A stretch of DNA of 64,000 nt from Bradyrhizobium sp. JYMT SZCCT0180 (GCF_018130165.1 NZ_JAFCLZ010000019.1:1-64000), one strand, 5' to 3'. Counted from the stretch's first letter, positions 9,349 through 18,205 are shown. Numbers and translations: made by a program. Notes: a model not told the origin generated them from the sequence alone.

Positions 9349-9401
9349 TGGAGGGTTGTCTTAGGTGAGAGGTGCCGGTGCCTCGACTGGCGAAGGTCTG
9401 C

Positions 9402-9426
9402 TCCCTCCCCCCACAAGGGGGAGGGA
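9402..9426 (-). other. Perfect intercistronic hairpin
   Basis: Ten-base arms TCCCTCCCCC and GGGGGAGGGA with a five-base loop CACAA lie between the binding-protein gene and the permease gene. There is no T-run, so this looks like an RNA stabiliser rather than a terminator. In binding-protein operons such hairpins commonly raise the level of the first cistron over the permease. Confidence 0.65.
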
Positions 9427-9457
9427 ACGCATCGGAGTGTGCCGCGACCGGATAAGA

Positions 9458-10486
9458 TCAATTATCAAAGCCGACCTTGTCTACCAGCGTCGCAGCCGCC
9501 TTGCGGTTGGCGGCGACCTTGGCGATCGGCAGGGTATCGGCGTTGAGCTTGCCATAGCCCGCAATCGTCGGGTTGATGGCGACGCCGGCGCGCACCGGAT
9601 ATTCGTAGTTCTGGTCGGCATACATCTGCTGCGCCTTTTCACCGGCGAGCCATTCGATCAGCTTGACGCCATTGGCCCTGTTCGGCGCGTGCTTGGCCAG
9701 CAGCACGCCGGACAGATTGACGTGGGTGCCGCCGCCCACGAACGTCGGCAGGATCACCTTGGTGGCTTCCGCCCACGGCTTCTTTTCGGGATCGTTGTTC
9801 ATCATCAGCGCCCAGTAATAGGTATTGCCGATGCCGATGTCGCACTTGCCGGCGGCGACGTCGCGCGCGGCCTCGCGATCTCCGCCCGACGGCTTCTGCG
9901 CCAGATTGGCCTTGACGCCGCGCAGCCATTCCTCGGCTTTGGCCTCGCCGTACTTCGCGGTGTAGGCCGCGAACAGTCCGTTGTTGTAGATGTGCTGGCC
10001 GGAGCGGATGCAGATCTTGCCCTTCCACTTGGGATCGGCGAGCTCTTCATAGGTGATGGCGTCCTGCTTGACGCGATCCTTCGAGGCGTAGATCACGCGC
10101 GCGCGCATCGAAATGCCGGCCCAGTGTCCGTCGGGATCGCGGTATTGCGCCGGCACGACCTTGTCGAGCGCCTCCGACTTGATCGGCTGAGACACCTCGG
10201 CCTTCACCGCATCGTCCATGCGGCCGATATCGACCGTCAGCAGCACGTCGGCCGGGCTGTTGGCGCCCTCGGCCTTCATGCGCTGCTCGAGCCCTGAACT
10301 CGCCGAGACGACGTTGACCTTGACGCCGGTGTCTTTGGTAAAGGCATCGAACAGCGGCTGGATCAGCTTGGATTCGCGATAGGTATAGACGTTGACCTCG
10401 CCGTTATCGGCGGAAGCCGTGGTGATGGCGGTCGAGGCCAAACCAAACAACGCCGCTGATGCGGCGAAGACGCGAAATTTAATCAT
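9458..10486 (-). CDS. Ferric-iron ABC transporter, periplasmic binding protein
   Basis: The protein has 342 residues with a signal peptide (MIKFRVFAASAALFGLAST..., cleavage after ASA near residue 26). The mature part starts EVNVYTYRESKLIQPLF, the class of iron-binding proteins related to FbpA, FutA and AfuA. Tyrosines of the type that bind iron occur in NTYYWAL (about residue 225), and the GDREAARDVAAGKCDIGIGN segment is typical. The frame extends upstream, but the ATG at 10486 has GGAG nine bases before it and gives the signal peptide. It is the first gene of the operon, upstream of the fused permease, and is preceded by Irr-box-like sites, fitting induction in iron limitation. Confidence 0.9.
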   Translation of the reverse strand: MIKFRVFAASAALFGLASTAITTASADNGEVNVYTYRESKLIQPLFDAFTKDTGVKVNVVSASSGLEQRMKAEGANSPADVLLTVDIGRMDDAVKAEVSQPIKSEALDKVVPAQYRDPDGHWAGISMRARVIYASKDRVKQDAITYEELADPKWKGKICIRSGQHIYNNGLFAAYTAKYGEAKAEEWLRGVKANLAQKPSGGDREAARDVAAGKCDIGIGNTYYWALMMNNDPEKKPWAEATKVILPTFVGGGTHVNLSGVLLAKHAPNRANGVKLIEWLAGEKAQQMYADQNYEYPVRAGVAINPTIAGYGKLNADTLPIAKVAANRKAAATLVDKVGFDN

Positions 10487-10578
10487 GATGGCTGCTCCGG
10501 CAGGCACGAGGATGATGCCGGTTTCACTAGCCCAGCGGATAGCGCGCACGAAGCGCCGCGATGTCGCGACGGCATTCT

Positions 10579-10618
10579 TTTAGAGCGATTCCAGATTCTA
10601 ATTTAGAAGCATTCCAAA
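10579..10618. promoter_or_regulatory. Two Irr-box (iron control element)-like sites
   Basis: TTTAGAAGCATTCCAAA at 10602-10618 differs by one base from the rhizobial iron control element as I recall it (TTTAGAA-N3-TTCTAAA). TTTAGAGCGATTCCAGA at 10579-10595 is a weaker second match, with centres 23 bases apart, about two helical turns. They lie in the 191-base gap between the divergent iron-binding-protein gene (start 10486) and the cyclic-nucleotide-domain gene (start 10678). In Bradyrhizobium, Irr acts at such sites under iron limitation; whether it activates or represses here depends on their distance from the two promoters. Confidence 0.72.
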
Positions 10619-10677
10619 ATATTTGTTCGACCTTGGCACGCTCCGTGCCTAATCTCGGCCCTAGCGGAGGTAAGCCG

Positions 10678-11163
10678 ATGCGCGACATTCTCGAATATTG
10701 CATTGGCGGTACGAGGCGGAGCGTCGCCGCCGGCACCGAAGTTCTTCACGAGGGCGCCCGCACCGGGCATCTATATGTGCTGATCGAGGGACGGCTCGAG
10801 GTCATCAAGGGCGACACCATCGTTGCCACCATTGCCGAGCCAGGCGCGGTACTCGGCGAAATGTCGGTGCTGCTCGACACGCCGCACACCGCCACCGTGC
10901 GTGCGGCGCAGGATTCGGCGATCTACGAGATCGACGATGCCGCATCTTTCCTGCGGCAGCAGCCGGCGGTGTCGCTGATGATCGCGAGGATGCTGGCGCA
11001 GCGGCTCAACGTCGCCAACACCTATCTCGCCGATCTCAAGCGGCAATATGCCGGCCACGGCAATCACCTCGCGATGGTCGGAGACGTCCTGCAGAGCATG
11101 ATCAACCTTCCGCCGACACAGGTTTCACCAGGCTCGGATCGGCAATCTGATCCAAGGATATGA
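10678..11163 (+). CDS. Stand-alone cyclic-nucleotide-binding-domain protein
   Basis: The protein has 161 residues and consists essentially of one CRP-type beta-barrel: GHLYVLIEGRLEVIKGD, then the phosphate-cassette region GEMSVLLDTPHTATVRA, then a helix. No helix-turn-helix or enzymatic domain follows, so it is not a CRP-like transcription factor by itself. The arginine that normally holds the cyclic phosphate (R-x-A-T/S) is a histidine here (PHTATV), so nucleotide binding is doubtful. The ATG at 10678 has an excellent GGAGG eight bases upstream, preferred over the open frame beginning at 10561. Its 3-prime end overlaps the convergent phosphoesterase gene by 62 bases. Its promoter is shared with the iron transporter. 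Confidence 0.82.
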   Translation: MRDILEYCIGGTRRSVAAGTEVLHEGARTGHLYVLIEGRLEVIKGDTIVATIAEPGAVLGEMSVLLDTPHTATVRAAQDSAIYEIDDAASFLRQQPAVSLMIARMLAQRLNVANTYLADLKRQYAGHGNHLAMVGDVLQSMINLPPTQVSPGSDRQSDPRI

Positions 11164-11929
11164 GCCAGGGCGGCGCGGTTTGAATCGTTGCCGCCGGCCG
11201 CTGCAACGGCGCCTTGAGGTCGATCGATTGCGCGTGGTCCGCCGAAAGCCAGAACGCGGTCGCCTCGTCGAGATCGAGCACGATGTAGGTGGGCGGCCGG
11301 CCGGGCTGCAATCCGGTATTGAATACCCAGGTATCGCCGAGCCGGTCGAACCATGAGCCCTCGGAAATGAAGGGCGACTGGTGGACATGGCCCGAGATCA
11401 CCATCGAGGGCTGGTGGCGCGCGATCCACTGCACGAGATCGACATCGCCGAAATACCGCTTGCCGCCCCAGCTGGTTGGCGAATTCGCAGGCGGCGCGTG
11501 ATGCACCCAGATCCAGTGCGGCAGCCGCTCCACCGAGGCCTTCTGCAACTGCGTTTCGAGGCGCTGCTTGACCAAGGGACCGTCCCACCACGGACATACC
11601 GTGAAGAGCGTGTCGCCGATGGTCAGGCTGTCGCCGTCGCAGGCGATGCCGAGTTCGCGGACCTCGCCGATCCAGCGCGAGATTTTTTCGCCCTCGGCGC
11701 TATGGTCGTCGAGGTCATGATTGCCCGAGCAAAGGATCACGCGGGTGATGCGTGAAAGCAGCGAGAGGTATTTCTTCACGACGACGATCTGGGCGCGGAA
11801 ATCGACCGTCGAGCCGATATCGAGCGCGTCGCCGGCAAAGATCACGAGATCGAACCGGGGTGCAGCGCTGAGCAGCCAGTCGAACTGCGGCAATGAATAA
11901 TGCAGGTCCGCGACAACGAGACAGCGCAT
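11102..11929 (-). CDS. Calcineurin-like metallophosphoesterase
   Basis: The product has 275 residues. The metal-binding signature is complete: VVADLHY (D-x-H) at the start, FAGDALD (GDxxD), CSGNHD (GNHD), then WVHHAP and GHVHQ (GHxH). These residues hold a two-metal centre that hydrolyses phosphoester bonds; the physiological substrate cannot be inferred. The ATG at 11929 gives MRCLVVADLHY, the usual N-terminus for this family; the frame is open to 11980 but that would add an unlikely leader. It overlaps the cyclic-nucleotide-domain gene tail to tail by 62 bases, so both stop codons lie inside the neighbouring reading frame. Confidence 0.85.
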   Translation of the reverse strand: MRCLVVADLHYSLPQFDWLLSAAPRFDLVIFAGDALDIGSTVDFRAQIVVVKKYLSLLSRITRVILCSGNHDLDDHSAEGEKISRWIGEVRELGIACDGDSLTIGDTLFTVCPWWDGPLVKQRLETQLQKASVERLPHWIWVHHAPPANSPTSWGGKRYFGDVDLVQWIARHQPSMVISGHVHQSPFISEGSWFDRLGDTWVFNTGLQPGRPPTYIVLDLDEATAFWLSADHAQSIDLKAPLQRPAATIQTAPPWLISLDQIADPSLVKPVSAEG

Positions 11930-12057
11930 AGTCGGCCAATCCAGTTGCCTGACAAATAGGCGATCCGGGTCCGGATGCATTCAGGCAGCTGGATTCGAGC
12001 AAAAACTGTGCCGTGCCGCAGCGATCCGAGAGCGGCAGATACCCGCAGTTCGCCTTC

Positions 12058-13014
12058 TCAGCGCGTGATGTCGAAATTCACCGCGGCCGTGTTGCCGCCG
12101 CTAACGACGACGGCCACGCGTTCGCCGTCGGCCGGCCGATAGGCGCCGGACAAGATCGCCGAAAAGGCGGCGGCGCCGCCCGGCTCCGCCACGATGCGCA
12201 AGGCGCGCCACAGCGTCTGCTGCGCGTCGGCGATCGCGTCGTCGGTCACCAGCACGGTGCGCGGCGCGTATTTCTGCACGATCGGGAATACAATTTCGCC
12301 GACGCGGCGCGGCGCCAGCGAATCCGCCGCCAGCCCGCCGGCCTCCGCATCAACGGGATGTCCGGCCTCCAGCGCCCTGGTCAGCGTCGGCGCCGCAAAC
12401 GGCTCGACACCGATCACCTTGATGCGGCCGGCGTACCAGGCCGCTATCCCTGCAACCAGCCCGCCGCCGCCAACCGCAACGAGGACCGTGTCGATGTTGG
12501 GAAGTTGTTGCTCGAGCTCCAGGCCGATCGTTCCCTGACCCATGATGGTTTCGTTCTGGTCGAATGCGTGAACCGGCAGCGCACCGGTTTGCTGCGCCCA
12601 TGCTTCGCTTCCGGCGAGCGCATCCGCATAGCCATCGCCCTCGATGGTAAGATCGGCGCCGTATTCGCGGATGCGCGCGATCTTGGCCGGAGACGACACG
12701 CTGGGAACGAAAATCTTGGCCGGTATGCCGAGCCTCATCGCAGCATAGGCGACGGCAGCGCCGTGGTTGCCACCCGATGCTGCGACGACGCCCGCTTTGG
12801 GGATCGCCCGTGTCAACAGATTGGTGAAGGCGCCGCGGGCCTTGAACGCTCCCGAGTGCTGCATCAATTCGAGCTTGAGGCAGATTGCGCCGGCGGACAG
12901 CCCGAACTCGCGGCCATCGGTCCCGACCACGGGCGTGCGCCTGATATAGGGCCGGATGATCTTCTCGCACGCTGCGATGGCTTGCGGCGTTACGGCTTCA
13001 CCAGGTCCATCCAT
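12058..13014 (-). CDS. PLP-dependent threonine/serine dehydratase (fold type II)
   Basis: The protein has 318 residues with the pyridoxal-phosphate lysine in SGAFKARGA (about residue 59), the phosphate-side loop SGGNHGAAV (about 80-88), the glycine loop VGGGGLVAG and the C-terminal VVVSGGNTAAV. It lacks the C-terminal ACT-like regulatory domain of biosynthetic IlvA, so it resembles catabolic threonine dehydratase or serine racemase/dehydratase. It would deaminate L-threonine or L-serine to the 2-oxoacid. It ends 128 bases from the phosphoesterase start and is preceded on the same strand by the large kinase gene, 25 bases away, so the two may be co-transcribed. Confidence 0.87.
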   Translation of the reverse strand: MDGPGEAVTPQAIAACEKIIRPYIRRTPVVGTDGREFGLSAGAICLKLELMQHSGAFKARGAFTNLLTRAIPKAGVVAASGGNHGAAVAYAAMRLGIPAKIFVPSVSSPAKIARIREYGADLTIEGDGYADALAGSEAWAQQTGALPVHAFDQNETIMGQGTIGLELEQQLPNIDTVLVAVGGGGLVAGIAAWYAGRIKVIGVEPFAAPTLTRALEAGHPVDAEAGGLAADSLAPRRVGEIVFPIVQKYAPRTVLVTDDAIADAQQTLWRALRIVAEPGGAAAFSAILSGAYRPADGERVAVVVSGGNTAAVNFDITR

Positions 13015-13039
13015 GGCAGTCTCCTGCAGCTTGCCGCGC

Positions 13040-16000
13040 TCAGGCCTTTGCGGTCGCGTGCGAGAACACCACCTCGATCAGCGTGCCCGAGCGCGTGCCG
13101 GTCTTGATCTGGAATCGGGCGCGGTTGGCTTCGACCAGCGCCTTGGTCAGCGAGAGGCTGACGCCGGAGCCGTCGGAGGCCTGATCGGATGGTGCCGGGG
13201 TGCGGAACGGCTCCAGGGCGGCGGCGACTTCGTTGTCGTTGAGGCCGTGGCCGGTATCGCGGACCCGCAGCATCACTTCGCCGAAATCAGACAACGCCGT
13301 GGAGACGATGACCTGGCCGCCGGCATTGGCGAGATGAATCGAATTGCCGATCAGGTTGAGCGTGATCTGGCGCAGCGCGCGCGCGTCGGCGATAACAGGC
13401 GGCAGCGTGTGCGCCAGCGAGGTGCGGATGATGATGCGTTCGCGGTTGGCCTGCGGCTGCATCACGGCGACGCAACTCTCGACCAGTTCGTTGAGATTCT
13501 GGTTGGTGAACGACAGATCGAGCTTGCCGGTCTCGATCCTCGACAGATCGAGCAGGTCGTTGATGATGGAGATCACCCGCTCGCCGGAAGCGCGGATGTC
13601 CTTCATGTATTCGACATAGCGCTCATTGCCGAGCGCGCCGAAACGTTCGCCGATCATCACCTCGGAAAAACCGATGATGGCGTTGAGCGGCGTGCGTACC
13701 TCATGGCTGATGCGGGCCAGCACGTCGGCCTTGGCGCTGGCGGCGCGCTCGGCGAGGCGCCGCGCTTCCCGCAACTCGTTCTCGCTTTGCTTGGCCTGCG
13801 ACAGGTCGCGGAAAACAGCGAAGAAATTCGGACCGTCGGCCTTGGTCCGTCCCATCGTCATCGACAGCGGAATGAAGCCGCCCTTGCTCTCGCGCCCGAG
13901 CGTCTCGCGGCCGTGTTCGAGCAGGCTGGCGACGCCTTCGGATTTGATGCTGGCGAGATAGTCGAACACCTCGTGCTGGCTTTCCGGCGCGAACAGATCC
14001 GCCAGATTGCGCCGCGCCAGGTCCTCGCCGTCATAGCCGAACAGCGCTTCGGCGCTGCGGTTGACTGAGCTGATGTTGCCCTCGGCGTCGAACATCACGA
14101 TGCCTTCGGCCGTGGTGTCGAGGATGGCGCCGAGTTCTTCGGCATCGGCGTGGCCCGCCGGCAAAGGTTCGGGGACCAGTGGTTCAACTGCCGGTTCGGC
14201 AACCGGCACAGCTTCCGCGATCGCAGCGGCGACGGCGGCGCCTTCGTTGCGCGCGCCCGAGAAGATCAAAGCGAGCGCGGAATCGCCGTCCCATGAAATC
14301 GTGTAGAGGCGCGCGTCGGTCGGCGCCGGTGGCGTCGATGCGCGCCCTTCCGGGTCTTCTTCCGCAGGTTGCGGCTGGCTCGCGGAGATCATCACCGGCG
14401 TGCCGGTGTCCGACGTCGAGGGCGCGTTGGAGACGCCGGGCTCGACATAGAGCGCGTCGAGCCCGCCGGCATCTTCCAGCGCATGCAGGCTCGGATAGCC
14501 GATCTGCGTGAGGAAGGCGGGGTTGGCGTAGAGCAGCCGGTCGAGCCGGTAGATCAGAATGCCGACAGGCAGCAAGTCGAGCAGCGCCTTGTCGCGCCTG
14601 CTTTCGCCGCGCGCCGGCGGCTCGGAGGGGGCCAGCCATTTCGGCGGCACCGGGGCATCGCTCGCGGCTTCCTGTGAAGCTGCCGCATGCGCGTCCGTCG
14701 ATGCGGCGTTCTCGACCACGGTTTCATCGAGGCCGGTGACGGCCTGTGTCGTCTCATTGCCGTTCTCGTTCTCGAGCCGCGCCGACAATTGCCGCGCGAG
14801 TTCGTTGAAGGCGCTGTTTTCGACCGGCGTCAGCGATGGCGGCTTGGCGTCGCCGGGGGGGCGGAACGGCAGAACGTTCTTCGGCGTTTCCGCCTGCATT
14901 TCTGCCAGAGTATCCTTTGGGGTATCCACGGCGGCATCCAGATCGGTTGGGTGTGAAATCTCGGAAGCAATCGGATCGGGCAGTTCCGTAACGGGAGGCG
15001 ACGCGACGCTGGTCTCGATGACAAATTCCGCGGGCGGGTCATCTGCCGCGGTCGGCTGCGCGGTCACGTTCTCGCTGAAATTTTCGCTTAAATTTTCTTG
15101 CGGCAACGCTTCTTGAGGCGCGTCCTCAGCGGACGGGTCCTGCGCGGGCAACTCCGGGCCGACCGAATCTGACGCCGGGCCTGCCTGGACGATATCAGCC
15201 GAGCGCGGTTCCGGCGCGACCGGCGCGGGTGCTCCACCGAAGAATTCGTAGCGGCGCAAGGCGGCCAGCCGTGCCAGGCCGTCGAGATCGCGGCAAACGC
15301 CGAAGCCGCGAAAGCCGGCAAAATGCCGTGCGCGATCGAAGATCGGCAGACCCGACAATTCGACCGGCAGCCGCGCGCCGCCGTCGACCGGCCAGTTCAG
15401 CGTGATGCCGCTCCAGGTCTGGCGCGTGGCGAACGCCTTCATCACGCGGCCTTCGGGATCGAGGTCGAAGGTTTGCGCGATGTCGCTCCACAACCGGCCG
15501 AAGCCGGCGGTGGTGTGCGGGCCGATCAGCCGGGTGAATTCATCGGCGCCGAGCGTGAAGCGGCCTTCCTGATCCATCTGCCACATGAAGCGCAACGGAA
15601 GCCGCCGCGCATGCGGCGACGGCTCTTCGAACCAGGACGGCGCCTTGACGGGTGCGGCGGCGGTCGGCGCTGTCAGGTTTTCGGCTGATGATTCAGGCGC
15701 GGCGTCGGCGGCGAATGAGGGCGTGGCTTCGTCGGCGATCGCTTCGACGTCAGGCGATGGTTCAGGCGGCAACGCGGCGGTTGGTTCGCTGATGGACGGC
15801 GCCGCGGCGACCGGCTCGGTTTCGGGGTCTTCATCCGGCGCCTCTGCGAGCGCGTCGAACAGCGCCAAGGCGGCCGGCGCTTCGCCCATGGGGGCGGGGG
15901 CGGGCTGCGGCGGTTCGGGTGCGGGATCGTTCGCGACAATTCCCGCCATCGGCGGATCGCGTGGTTCAGGCAATTCTTCTTGCGGCTGCTCTTCTTGCGG

Positions 16001-16690
16001 CTGCATCGGTGCGACGGGCTCCGGTGCTGCGGCGTGCACGGCGTCCGGCACGATCAGCGCGACGAGGCCGATGTCGGCGCCAGCGCCAACCCGTTGCAGC
16101 ACCATGCGGCCGATGTCGATCGCGGTGGCGACGGCGCCCTGCTTCAGCGCGTCCTGGCGCGCATCGTCGAGGCCGGCCTCGACCAGATTTTGAAAGCCGA
16201 GCAGGGGACGCGCCGCATCGCTGGTGCCGGTCAGGATGCCGTCACGGGTAAACGCCGCAACTGGCATCGCGAGACCCTCGACCAGCCGCTGCAGCCGTTC
16301 CGGCAGTGGCATGGCGCGGCCCGAGATGTTGCCGGCGGCAACCAAAATACCGTGGCTGCCATCCTGCAGATCGAGCCGCGAACAGCCGCAGGTAGCTAAC
16401 ATGCCGGGCGTCGCGCCAAAACCTTGCAGCCGCTCCAGCCGGACCGCACCGCCCGCCAGCAGGCGGCCGGCGAGCCGCGCGATCTGCCGCCGATGCGGAT
16501 CGGCCGGTCCGAAAATTTTCCCCGCCAGCGCTGTGCTGTTGGCCGTGCCGAACAAGCGTGCGCCGACCGGATTGGCCCACAGAACCCGCGTGCCGTCGCT
16601 CGACCACAGCCAGGCGGCCAGCGCGCTCGTCGCGTGCACCGCCAGCCGCGGATCGCCGAGCGCTAGCATCTGGAGTTCGGCATTATTCAT
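13040..16690 (-). CDS. Very large PAS-domain histidine kinase (PleC/DivJ/PdhS type) with degenerate ATP lid
   Basis: About 1,216 residues. The N-terminus (SALAAWLWSSDGTRVLWANP) is a PAS-like sensor. A long Pro/Ala/Glu-rich, probably disordered region fills much of about 230-720. A further PAS core (LGAILDTTAEGIVMFDAEGN) lies before the dimerisation helix with the phosphorylatable histidine, RISHEVRTPLNAIIGFSEVM, and the kinase ATPase domain. The helix sequence resembles the cell-cycle kinases PleC, DivJ and PdhS. The N-box (LNLIGNS) and G1 (DTGHGL) are readable, but the G2 loop GSGVSLSLTKAL lacks the usual GTGLGLPL pattern, hinting at weak or altered ATP binding as in DivL. The frame is open to a GTG at 16822; I prefer the ATG at 16690, which starts MNNAELQMLALGDPRLA. 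Confidence 0.82.
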   Translation of the reverse strand: MNNAELQMLALGDPRLAVHATSALAAWLWSSDGTRVLWANPVGARLFGTANSTALAGKIFGPADPHRRQIARLAGRLLAGGAVRLERLQGFGATPGMLATCGCSRLDLQDGSHGILVAAGNISGRAMPLPERLQRLVEGLAMPVAAFTRDGILTGTSDAARPLLGFQNLVEAGLDDARQDALKQGAVATAIDIGRMVLQRVGAGADIGLVALIVPDAVHAAAPEPVAPMQPQEEQPQEELPEPRDPPMAGIVANDPAPEPPQPAPAPMGEAPAALALFDALAEAPDEDPETEPVAAAPSISEPTAALPPEPSPDVEAIADEATPSFAADAAPESSAENLTAPTAAAPVKAPSWFEEPSPHARRLPLRFMWQMDQEGRFTLGADEFTRLIGPHTTAGFGRLWSDIAQTFDLDPEGRVMKAFATRQTWSGITLNWPVDGGARLPVELSGLPIFDRARHFAGFRGFGVCRDLDGLARLAALRRYEFFGGAPAPVAPEPRSADIVQAGPASDSVGPELPAQDPSAEDAPQEALPQENLSENFSENVTAQPTAADDPPAEFVIETSVASPPVTELPDPIASEISHPTDLDAAVDTPKDTLAEMQAETPKNVLPFRPPGDAKPPSLTPVENSAFNELARQLSARLENENGNETTQAVTGLDETVVENAASTDAHAAASQEAASDAPVPPKWLAPSEPPARGESRRDKALLDLLPVGILIYRLDRLLYANPAFLTQIGYPSLHALEDAGGLDALYVEPGVSNAPSTSDTGTPVMISASQPQPAEEDPEGRASTPPAPTDARLYTISWDGDSALALIFSGARNEGAAVAAAIAEAVPVAEPAVEPLVPEPLPAGHADAEELGAILDTTAEGIVMFDAEGNISSVNRSAEALFGYDGEDLARRNLADLFAPESQHEVFDYLASIKSEGVASLLEHGRETLGRESKGGFIPLSMTMGRTKADGPNFFAVFRDLSQAKQSENELREARRLAERAASAKADVLARISHEVRTPLNAIIGFSEVMIGERFGALGNERYVEYMKDIRASGERVISIINDLLDLSRIETGKLDLSFTNQNLNELVESCVAVMQPQANRERIIIRTSLAHTLPPVIADARALRQITLNLIGNSIHLANAGGQVIVSTALSDFGEVMLRVRDTGHGLNDNEVAAALEPFRTPAPSDQASDGSGVSLSLTKALVEANRARFQIKTGTRSGTLIEVVFSHATAKA

Positions 16691-17056
16691 CAGCGCGACA
16701 TGACCGTGGATATGAGCCTTCTGCTCGAGGATGATTTTTGCGAATCGGCGGCCAAACGCTGACTGCACTTTCAGGATCGCAAGTGGATCGCCAGTATCGC
16801 AAGCGCGGCGCGGCAGGTCCACGGCCGGGCGGACCCAAGCGGTATTCTAAGCCGCAATAACCTTAATCCGGGTGAACCGAACCGGCCTCTGCGGCGTTGA
16901 GCTTGTTGCAAAAGACAGCCGGAGGTTCACGATGTGAACCTGAGCCTTCGGCCCAAGATGCACGATTCGGAACCGCCCACGGCACCATACCGGTGCGGTC
17001 TTTTAGCGATACCTGGACGCCTGCCAAGCAGCCCCCAACACCACAGGAGTGGGACC

Positions 17057-17434
17057 ATGAGCGACGATGGCCGTTTCGAGATTCCAAAGGAAATGCGATC
17101 GATGGCGGAGGCGAGCTTCGAGCAGGCCCGCCAGACCTTCGAGAAATTCCTGTCCTCCGCGCACCAGGCCGCGGGCTCGCTTGAGGATCGCGGCGACGCC
17201 GCGCGCACCAACGCCAAGGAAATCGGCAGCAAGGCGGTCGCCTTCGCCGAAAAGAACGTGCAGACCTCGCTGGACTACGCGCAAGCGCTGCTGAAGGCCA
17301 AGGATCTGACCGAGGTGATGCGGCTGCACAGCGAGTATGTGCAGGGCCAGATGCGTGCGCTGGCGGAGCAAGCCAGCGAGATGGGTCAGATTGTCAGCCG
17401 CACCGCGATGGATGCGGCGAAGCCCAAGATCTGA
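17057..17434 (+). CDS. Phasin
   Basis: The protein has 125 residues and is helical and amphipathic, with the phasin-2 pattern: MRSMAEASFEQARQTFEKFL, then KNVQTSLDYAQALLKAKDL and HSEYVQGQMRALAEQASEMG. Phasins coat polyhydroxyalkanoate granules or act as general granule and stress-associated proteins. The ATG at 17057 has AGGAGTGGGACC immediately before it; the open frame to 16934 upstream is not preceded by such a site. A second phasin gene follows 330 bases downstream on the same strand. Both probably serve carbon storage, consistent with the CoA-transferase in this window. Confidence 0.88.
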   Translation: MSDDGRFEIPKEMRSMAEASFEQARQTFEKFLSSAHQAAGSLEDRGDAARTNAKEIGSKAVAFAEKNVQTSLDYAQALLKAKDLTEVMRLHSEYVQGQMRALAEQASEMGQIVSRTAMDAAKPKI

Positions 17435-17520
17435 GGAAGGCCTGAAGGGCATTTGTTTCAAGAGCCTCTCTCTTCTACTTTAGGATATAGAGGACTGAAA
17501 TACAGCCAGTACGGGCAATG

Positions 17521-17573
17521 CATGTCGCAGTGCACATTGTTTTGCTTTGCGTTGCACAAAATTGACATGATAA
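17521..17573 (+). promoter_or_regulatory. Possible promoter/operator region of the second phasin gene
   Basis: This AT-richer patch in the 330-base gap between phasin genes contains GCAGTGCAC and GCGTTGCAC about 20 bases apart, and TTGACA at 17562-17567. The repeated TGC/GCA words recall the TGC-rich sites bound by PhaR-type repressors in alphaproteobacteria. A matching -10 is not clear (GGTGTT follows at roughly the right distance). This is a suggestion, not a firm site. Confidence 0.3.
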
Positions 17574-17617
17574 GGGTGTTTATTGGGCATGCCCGACGAT
17601 GGGCACTCCCCAAGACC

Positions 17618-17668
17618 GGAGTTCGATCCGGAAATATGTACCGGTATTCCGAGAAGATCGTGCTCAAA
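17618..17668. repeat. Diverged copy of the GATCCGGAAAA palindrome
   Basis: TTCGATCCGGAAATATGTAC followed by CGGTATTCCGAGAAGATCGT and GCTCAAAAAA parallels the element at 23251-23297 (AGCATGATCCGGAAAAGTGG ... TTTTCCGAAAAGATCATGCT) word for word with substitutions. It lies about 100 bases upstream of the second phasin gene and so may be part of its 5-prime untranslated region. Confidence 0.7.
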
Positions 17669-17764
17669 AAAGCAGAGACCGTGTGATCCAGTACGGCGCG
17701 ACCGGCGTTTTCACCGGTGGCGTTCGCAAGGGGTCACCACGATTCACCCCGTTGCGAAGGAAGC

Positions 17765-18205
17765 ATGCGAATGACCAGTTCGACCGATCCGTTCTCCGCC
17801 TCCATCATTCCCTTCGAAGTCCCCGAGCAGGTGCGTGCGTTCGCCGAAAAGGGCGTTTCGCAGGCGCGCGACAACTACGCCAAGTTCAAGGATGTGGCCG
17901 AGAGCCATAACGGCACCATGGAAGCCGTGTTCACCTCGGCCAGCAAGGGTGCCAGCGCCTACTCGGCCAAGCTGTTCGAGTTCTTCAAGGCCAACACCAC
18001 GTCCTCACTCGACTTCGCGCAGGACCTGCTCAGCGTGAAGACGCCGGCAGCCGCCATGGAGCTGTGGACCTCGCACGCCAAGAAGCAGTTCGAGACGTTC
18101 TCGGCCCAGGCCAAGGAACTCGCCGAACTCGGCCAGAAGGTTGCGACCGAAACCGTCGAACCGATCAAGGCGTCGGCCGCGAAGTACCAGCAGCCGGCCG
18201 CCTGA
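17765..18205 (+). CDS. Phasin, second copy
   Basis: The protein has 146 residues with the phasin signature: VPEQVRAFAEKGVSQARDNY, AKFKDVAESHNGTMEAVF, then SSLDFAQDLLSVKTPAAAME and LWTSHAKKQFETFSAQAKEL. Compared with its neighbour it carries an extra N-terminal Pro-containing segment (SASIIPFEVPEQ) and an Ala/Gln-rich tail. Two ATGs are close together (17765 and 17771); GAAGGA lies a few bases before the first. A strong terminator follows the stop codon by 20 bases. Its long 5-prime region holds a dispersed palindrome and TGC-rich words that could bind a PhaR-type repressor. Confidence 0.9.
   Translation: MRMTSSTDPFSASIIPFEVPEQVRAFAEKGVSQARDNYAKFKDVAESHNGTMEAVFTSASKGASAYSAKLFEFFKANTTSSLDFAQDLLSVKTPAAAMELWTSHAKKQFETFSAQAKELAELGQKVATETVEPIKASAAKYQQPAA

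Noticed and set aside
8233-9546. 437-codon plus-strand open frame opposite the iron permease
   Set aside because: The permease has two EAA loops and twelve membrane segments; the shadow frame is Arg/Gln/His-rich.
12058-13014. Biosynthetic threonine deaminase IlvA
   Set aside because: The C-terminal regulatory region is missing and no ilv genes are nearby; I annotate it only as a dehydratase of the family.
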